From Blautia obeum ATCC 29174 (lineage in GTDB: Bacteria; Bacillota; Clostridia; Lachnospirales; Lachnospiraceae), in assembly GCF_025147765.1 (NCBI RefSeq), contig NZ_CP102265.1, positions 656,501-720,500 of the forward strand: 64,000 nt of DNA, in the 5' to 3' direction. The notes under the pieces were generated by a model that worked only from the letters and a program-made list of their open reading frames with translations, ran no database searches and was not told where the DNA came from. The position numbers and the translations under genes are program-made. Positions 60,248 through 64,000 of the stretch are shown piece by piece (the first letter of the stretch is position 1; every line of letters starts with the position of its first letter).

Positions 60248-60373
60248 ATGGGTACATCTTTGAACGAAGGTTGGACGGAAGCGGAAAAAATACTTTTCAT
60301 GATTCGGGATATATGATACAATCAATCTATGTATGATTATTTCTGGTATTTTCAGGAAATATGGTTTGAACAA

Positions 60374-60391
60374 GTTACTGTGTACAGTAAC
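60374..60391. repeat. Palindrome GTTACTGTGTACAGTAAC (third copy)
   Basis: Fully symmetrical here; lies 22 nt before the next gene's ATG, about where a leader or operator would sit. A TACAAT (-10-like) is found at 60316-60321. See copies at 12714 and 19610. Confidence 0.55.
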
Positions 60392-60412
60392 AATGATTGT
60401 GAGGAGCAGGAT

Positions 60413-60847
60413 ATGATCAACGAAGAGAAGGTTAAGATTATGACAAAACTTGCCATGTATGAGCAGGGCAAGGGCAGAAAATATCTGCCGGTCAGCAAGT
60501 ATTACCGAAGCGATTATATAGGGCTGGCACTGATCAAGAATTTTTTTCTGGTCACAATTGGATATTGTCTGAGCGTTGCAGCTGTAGCGGTTTATTTTGG
60601 AGAATATCTTCTGGAGAATATACACAAAATGAATCTGATAATGCTCGGTGTATATATTGTGATCGGCTATCTGATCGTACTTGTGGCATATTCAGTCCTG
60701 ACGTATATACAGTACTCGGTTCAGTATTATCGGGCAAAAAAGAGTGTCAGAGAATACTACAGTCAGCTTACTGAACTGAATAAGATTTATGCCAGAGAAG
60801 AAAAAAAATCTTCTGGCAGAGGAAACGCAGGAGGGTATCGTAAATGA
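60413..60847 (+). CDS. Two-span membrane protein of the cdaA region, function unknown
   Basis: A 144-residue protein. After a charged N-terminus containing KYLPVSKYYRSDYIGLALIK come two membrane helices (about residues 48-70 and 80-102) and a charged C-terminal helix (REYYSQLTELNKIYAREEKK) likely in the cytoplasm. No known domain. GAGGAG lies before the ATG at 60413. It overlaps the next gene by 4 nt (ATGA), so the two are translated together and may form a complex. Confidence 0.75.
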   Translation: MINEEKVKIMTKLAMYEQGKGRKYLPVSKYYRSDYIGLALIKNFFLVTIGYCLSVAAVAVYFGEYLLENIHKMNLIMLGVYIVIGYLIVLVAYSVLTYIQYSVQYYRAKKSVREYYSQLTELNKIYAREEKKSSGRGNAGGYRK

Positions 60848-61953
60848 CAGCATTACTGGAATTCAAACAGAAAATAAAAGGAATTTATGCACAGTACGAA
60901 ATGTACCTGCTTCCTTTATTGAAATTTGTCCTTGCACTGGTTTATTTCATCTGGATCAATACCAACATGGGATATATGACTGCACTGGATAATATTTTTG
61001 TTGTATTGATCTTATCGCTGATCTGCTGTATTCTTCCATCCGGAATGATGATCTTCGCAGGATTTGCACTGATGGTGGGACATTGTTATGCACTTGGAAT
61101 CGAAGTGGCAGCTTTTCTTCTGGTACTGATTCTGTTCATGATGATCCTTTTCCTGCGTTTCAGCAGCGGTAAAAATATCGTGCTTGTGTTTACACCACTC
61201 GCATTTGCATTTGATATTCCGGTGCTGCTTCCGATCGGATGCGGACTTCTCAGCAGTGCGGTATCAGCACTTCCGGCAGCTGGCGGCGTGATCATCTATT
61301 ATTTTGTCCGTACAGTACGTATACAGTCGCAGGCTCTTCTTGGCATGGACTCAGACATTGTCGGTAAACTGACACTTCTGTCAGACAGCCTTATGAAGAA
61401 TGGTGAAATGTGGCTTACACTGATTGCTTTTATTGTAGTGGTTCTTGCTGTGAATCTGATTCGTACCCGCATGTTTGATTATGCATGGAGAATTGCAATT
61501 GTTGCCGGTGGAGTGATCTATATTGTGATCATGCTGGCAGGAAGTATGAGTCTTGGAATTTCAATTTCCGTATTTTCACTGATCATTTATACTGTGGTTG
61601 CGGTACTGGTTGGAATCATACTGGAGTTCTTTGTGTTTGGTGGAGACTATACAAGAACGGAACGTCTGGAATATGAAGATGACGATTACTATTATTATGT
61701 GAAGGCTGTTCCGAAGGCACTGGTTGCTACTTCTGAAAGAAGTATCAAAAAGATCAACGGAGAATCTGCAAGAGAAGAACGAAAATCGGCAGAGCGCGTG
61801 GTAAATTATTCCACCCCTCTTTTTCAGGGGGAAGAGCCACCGAAAAAGAAAAAAAGAGTTCAGGAAACAGAAGCGGCGTCTGTAGTACAGAAGGCTGATA
61901 TAGATGATATTGATTTTGAGAAAAAGCTGGAGGAATCCCTGAAGGATCTGTGA
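60844..61953 (+). CDS. Multi-span membrane protein upstream of cdaA, function unknown
   Basis: A 369-residue protein with eight or nine predicted membrane helices in the first 270 residues, then a hydrophilic cytoplasmic tail of about 95 residues rich in E, K and R (DDDYYYYVKAVPKAL, EEPPKKKKRVQ, DIDDIDFEKKLEESLKDL). No enzyme motif is seen. GGAG precedes the ATG, and it overlaps the previous gene by 4 nt. Genes of this kind sit beside cdaA in Lachnospiraceae; the tail may interact with the c-di-AMP machinery, but that is inference. Confidence 0.75.
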   Translation: MTALLEFKQKIKGIYAQYEMYLLPLLKFVLALVYFIWINTNMGYMTALDNIFVVLILSLICCILPSGMMIFAGFALMVGHCYALGIEVAAFLLVLILFMMILFLRFSSGKNIVLVFTPLAFAFDIPVLLPIGCGLLSSAVSALPAAGGVIIYYFVRTVRIQSQALLGMDSDIVGKLTLLSDSLMKNGEMWLTLIAFIVVVLAVNLIRTRMFDYAWRIAIVAGGVIYIVIMLAGSMSLGISISVFSLIIYTVVAVLVGIILEFFVFGGDYTRTERLEYEDDDYYYYVKAVPKALVATSERSIKKINGESAREERKSAERVVNYSTPLFQGEEPPKKKKRVQETEAASVVQKADIDDIDFEKKLEESLKDL

Positions 61954-62000
61954 TCCGGCAAAAGTAACCTGACAACAGCAACAGAAGGAGAGGAGAGTTT

Positions 62001-62888
62001 ATGCGGAATATTACAGACATACTGGCAAGATATTTATCAGATATCAATCTGCCGTCTGTCAGTATTATCGATATCATTGAAATAATCCTGATTACATTTT
62101 TTGTATATCAGTTCATGGTGTGGATCAAATTTACACGCGCATATACTCTGCTTAAGGGACTTCTGGTCATTGGCGCATTTCTTATTATTGCTTATATATT
62201 TAAGATAAATACGATCCTGTGGATCGTATCAAAACTGGCCAGTGCACTGATCACGGCGATCGTTGTAATATTTCAACCTGAATTGCGAAAGGTCGTGGAA
62301 CAGCTGGGACAGAAAAAAATCATGGCATCCATTTTTCCTTTTGATTCCGGCAAAGAAGTAAAAGAAAGATTTACAGATAAGACGGTCAATGAACTGATCA
62401 AAGCATGTTTTGATATGGCTGAGGTTAAGACAGGCGCACTGATCGTGATCGAACAGGAGATCAGACTTGATGAATATGTCAGAACGGGAATCAATGTGGA
62501 TGCTCTTTTGACCAGTCAGCTGCTGATCAATATTTTTGAACACAATACACCACTCCATGACGGTGCAGTGATCGTAAGAGGAAATCGTATTGTTGCTGCA
62601 ACCTGTTATCTTCCACTGTCTGACAATATGGAACTGAGTAAACAGCTTGGAACCAGACATCGTGCAGGTGTTGGAATCAGTGAAGTGACAGATTCTGTTA
62701 CGATCATTGTTTCAGAGGAAACAGGACAGGTTTCTGTGGCACAGAACGGTCGGCTGTTGAGAAATATCAGCAGCAGTCAGCTTCGTGAAGTACTGGAAAA
62801 AGCACAGAATAAGAAAATTGTGGATAACAACAAACTGAGACAGTTGTTGAAGGGAAGAGTGAAACATGAAGAAAAAAATAGGAAATAA
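62001..62888 (+). CDS. cdaA: Diadenylate cyclase CdaA (DisA-N domain)
   Basis: A 295-residue membrane enzyme making cyclic di-AMP from two ATP. Three N-terminal helices (about residues 20-82) are followed by the cyclase domain with D187-G188-A189 (HDGAVIV) and GTRHRA (217-222), the catalytic motifs. c-di-AMP controls osmolyte and cell-wall balance. AGGAGAGGAG precedes the ATG. It overlaps the next gene, cdaR, by 23 nt, typical of the cdaA-cdaR-glmM module. Confidence 0.95.
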   Translation: MRNITDILARYLSDINLPSVSIIDIIEIILITFFVYQFMVWIKFTRAYTLLKGLLVIGAFLIIAYIFKINTILWIVSKLASALITAIVVIFQPELRKVVEQLGQKKIMASIFPFDSGKEVKERFTDKTVNELIKACFDMAEVKTGALIVIEQEIRLDEYVRTGINVDALLTSQLLINIFEHNTPLHDGAVIVRGNRIVAATCYLPLSDNMELSKQLGTRHRAGVGISEVTDSVTIIVSEETGQVSVAQNGRLLRNISSSQLREVLEKAQNKKIVDNNKLRQLLKGRVKHEEKNRK

Positions 62889-64000
62889 TCTTTCTTTGAA
62901 AATTCTGTCTCTTGCAATTGCTATTCTGGTATGGCTTCTGGTTGTCAATATAAACAATCCGATCAGTACAAAGTCATTCATTGTGTCAGATGTGGAATTG
63001 CTGAATGAGGCATATATCGATGCAGACGGAAAAATGTGTATGCAGGATGAAGAACAGGTTCCCATCCGTGTGACGATCAAAGCTCAGAGAAAGATCCTGG
63101 ACAGGATCTCACTCAATGATATTCGTGCGGTTGCGGATCTTCAGCAGGCGGTGAGCCTGAAAACAGATCCGGTCATGGTTCCGATCACTGTATCCTGTGG
63201 GCGGATTTCAGCAGACAATATTGAAGTGAGTCCGCAGAATATGAGCCTTCATCTGGAGGATAAAGATACACAGGAGTTTGTAGTAAATGTGAATACAAAC
63301 AACACAAAACCTGACAGGGGCTATGAAATTGGAGCGCTGATTTCCAATCCGGAGAAAATCAAAATTACAGGTCCGGTGTCTCTGATCAATAAAATAGATA
63401 AGGTAAATGCTTCCATCGATGTAGATGGAGCAATGGAAGATGTGACTCAGGAGACCGATGTCAAGATCATTGATAAGAACGGTGAGGAATTTACCGATAC
63501 AGACATGGGTTATCTGAATGTTTCGAAAGTATATGTAACTGCAAAATTATGGAAAGTTCAGTCGAATGTCAGAATCAGTGCAGAGTATTCCGGTACTCCG
63601 GCAGCAGGATATCAGGTGGAGAGTATTATGACAACACCGAATGTGATCAGTATTGCCGGAAGTGAAGATGCACTGGCATCACTGAAAGAGCAGAATAATA
63701 CGATCTGGCTGCCGGGTTCTGTGGCGGATATTTCGGATCGAAACAGTGATTTTGAAGAGAAAATCAATATTTCAGATTATCTTCCGGATGGCCTGAAGCT
63801 TACCAGCGATTCCAGTGAAGATGTATTTGTCAGAGTAAATATTCTTCCGGAGGGAAGCAATGTATGTGAGGTTCCGACAAAGAATATAATTGTGAATGAT
63901 TCACCTGAGGGAATGCAGGTTTCATTTGATACTGCAAAGATAGAAATTCGTGTTAAGAAAACTTCCGATGATCTTGCAGATCTCACAGAAGGCGATATTA
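62866..64000 (+). CDS. cdaR: CdaR (YbbR-domain) regulator of CdaA, 3' end outside window
   Basis: About 378 visible residues. An N-terminal anchor helix (NLSLKILSLAIAILVWLLVV) exposes repeated YbbR domains outside the cell, seen as recurring ISVTGP- and ISIAGS-like repeat ends (PEKIKITGPVSLINKID split as KITGPVSLI, PNVISIAGSEDAL). CdaR binds and controls CdaA. The ATG at 62866 lies within cdaA with GGGAAGAG upstream. It is open to the window end. Confidence 0.92.
   Translation, partial: MKKKIGNNLSLKILSLAIAILVWLLVVNINNPISTKSFIVSDVELLNEAYIDADGKMCMQDEEQVPIRVTIKAQRKILDRISLNDIRAVADLQQAVSLKTDPVMVPITVSCGRISADNIEVSPQNMSLHLEDKDTQEFVVNVNTNNTKPDRGYEIGALISNPEKIKITGPVSLINKIDKVNASIDVDGAMEDVTQETDVKIIDKNGEEFTDTDMGYLNVSKVYVTAKLWKVQSNVRISAEYSGTPAAGYQVESIMTTPNVISIAGSEDALASLKEQNNTIWLPGSVADISDRNSDFEEKINISDYLPDGLKLTSDSSEDVFVRVNILPEGSNVCEVPTKNIIVNDSPEGMQVSFDTAKIEIRVKKTSDDLADLTEGDI

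Overview
The window looks like a chromosomal segment of a spore-forming, low-to-moderate GC Firmicute, most likely a Lachnospiraceae member (Blautia/Roseburia/Dorea-like). This rests on spore genes (gpr, spoIIP), Gram-positive Shine-Dalgarno sites with several TTG/GTG starts, a NiaR-controlled NAD operon, a TTG-started rpsT, and FeoB-associated cysteine-rich proteins. Species cannot be fixed from sequence alone.

Layout. 1-2.1 kb: 5' end of a glycogen-debranching enzyme and a uracil permease, both on the minus strand. 2.1-6.1 kb: a candidate small RNA, a tiny N/K/S-rich protein, a rhodanese, and a tightly coupled operon of two phosphodiesterases, an RNA methyltransferase and RdgB. 6.2-7.1 kb: seven tRNA genes (Leu, Lys, Gln, His, Arg, Gly, Pro) on the minus strand, with a tRNA-Leu fragment in a structured spacer. 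7.2-12.9 kb: a degenerate sigma-70-like protein, a DtxR-type regulator, an EamA transporter with a structured leader, and a guanine deaminase/purine permease operon behind a guanine-type riboswitch. 12.9-19.0 kb: argG divergent from argCJBD. 19.0-25.3 kb: a DtxR-type regulator divergent from feoA-feoA-feoB; feoB is cut by a 1727-bp IS30-family element with a 13-bp target duplication. FeoB-associated small membrane and metal-binding proteins follow.

25.4-33.2 kb: a YdcZ transporter, then comEA, a two-component system, a GerMN lipoprotein, comEC and holA. 33.5-37.3 kb: nadB-nadC-niaR-nadA with a NiaR-like operator on a consensus promoter. 37.3-44.2 kb: an uncharacterised catabolic locus (aldolase-like enzyme, FAD oxidoreductase, ABC importer without its ATPase, IclR regulator) with repeated GTTC-N9-GAAC operators. 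44.2-46.5 kb: two tandem Rpn/PD-(D/E)XK nuclease genes repeated at an exact 1200-bp period. 46.6-64 kb: core genes rpsT, gpr, spoIIP, lepA, a lipoprotein, hemW, uvrA, mreB, recD2, comF, two membrane proteins, cdaA and a truncated cdaR; a LexA-type box sits on a promoter ahead of lepA-hemW-uvrA.

The most interesting region is the Rpn pair. Each copy has the same 5' leader: a 16-codon leader ORF ending on the rpn ribosome binding site, and a hairpin that can sequester the leader's own site. Each also carries a strong Shine-Dalgarno and ATG inside the gene that would make a 65- or 81-residue C-terminal protein. Copy 2 has lost the catalytic core through a 127-bp deletion at a short repeat but keeps the internal ORF, as expected for an orphan intragenic antitoxin. 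Other leads are the sigma-like protein without region 4, the feoB insertion, the candidate C-rich sRNA, the tRNA-Leu-derived structured element, a 207-bp dyad after holA, and the SOS-type promoter.
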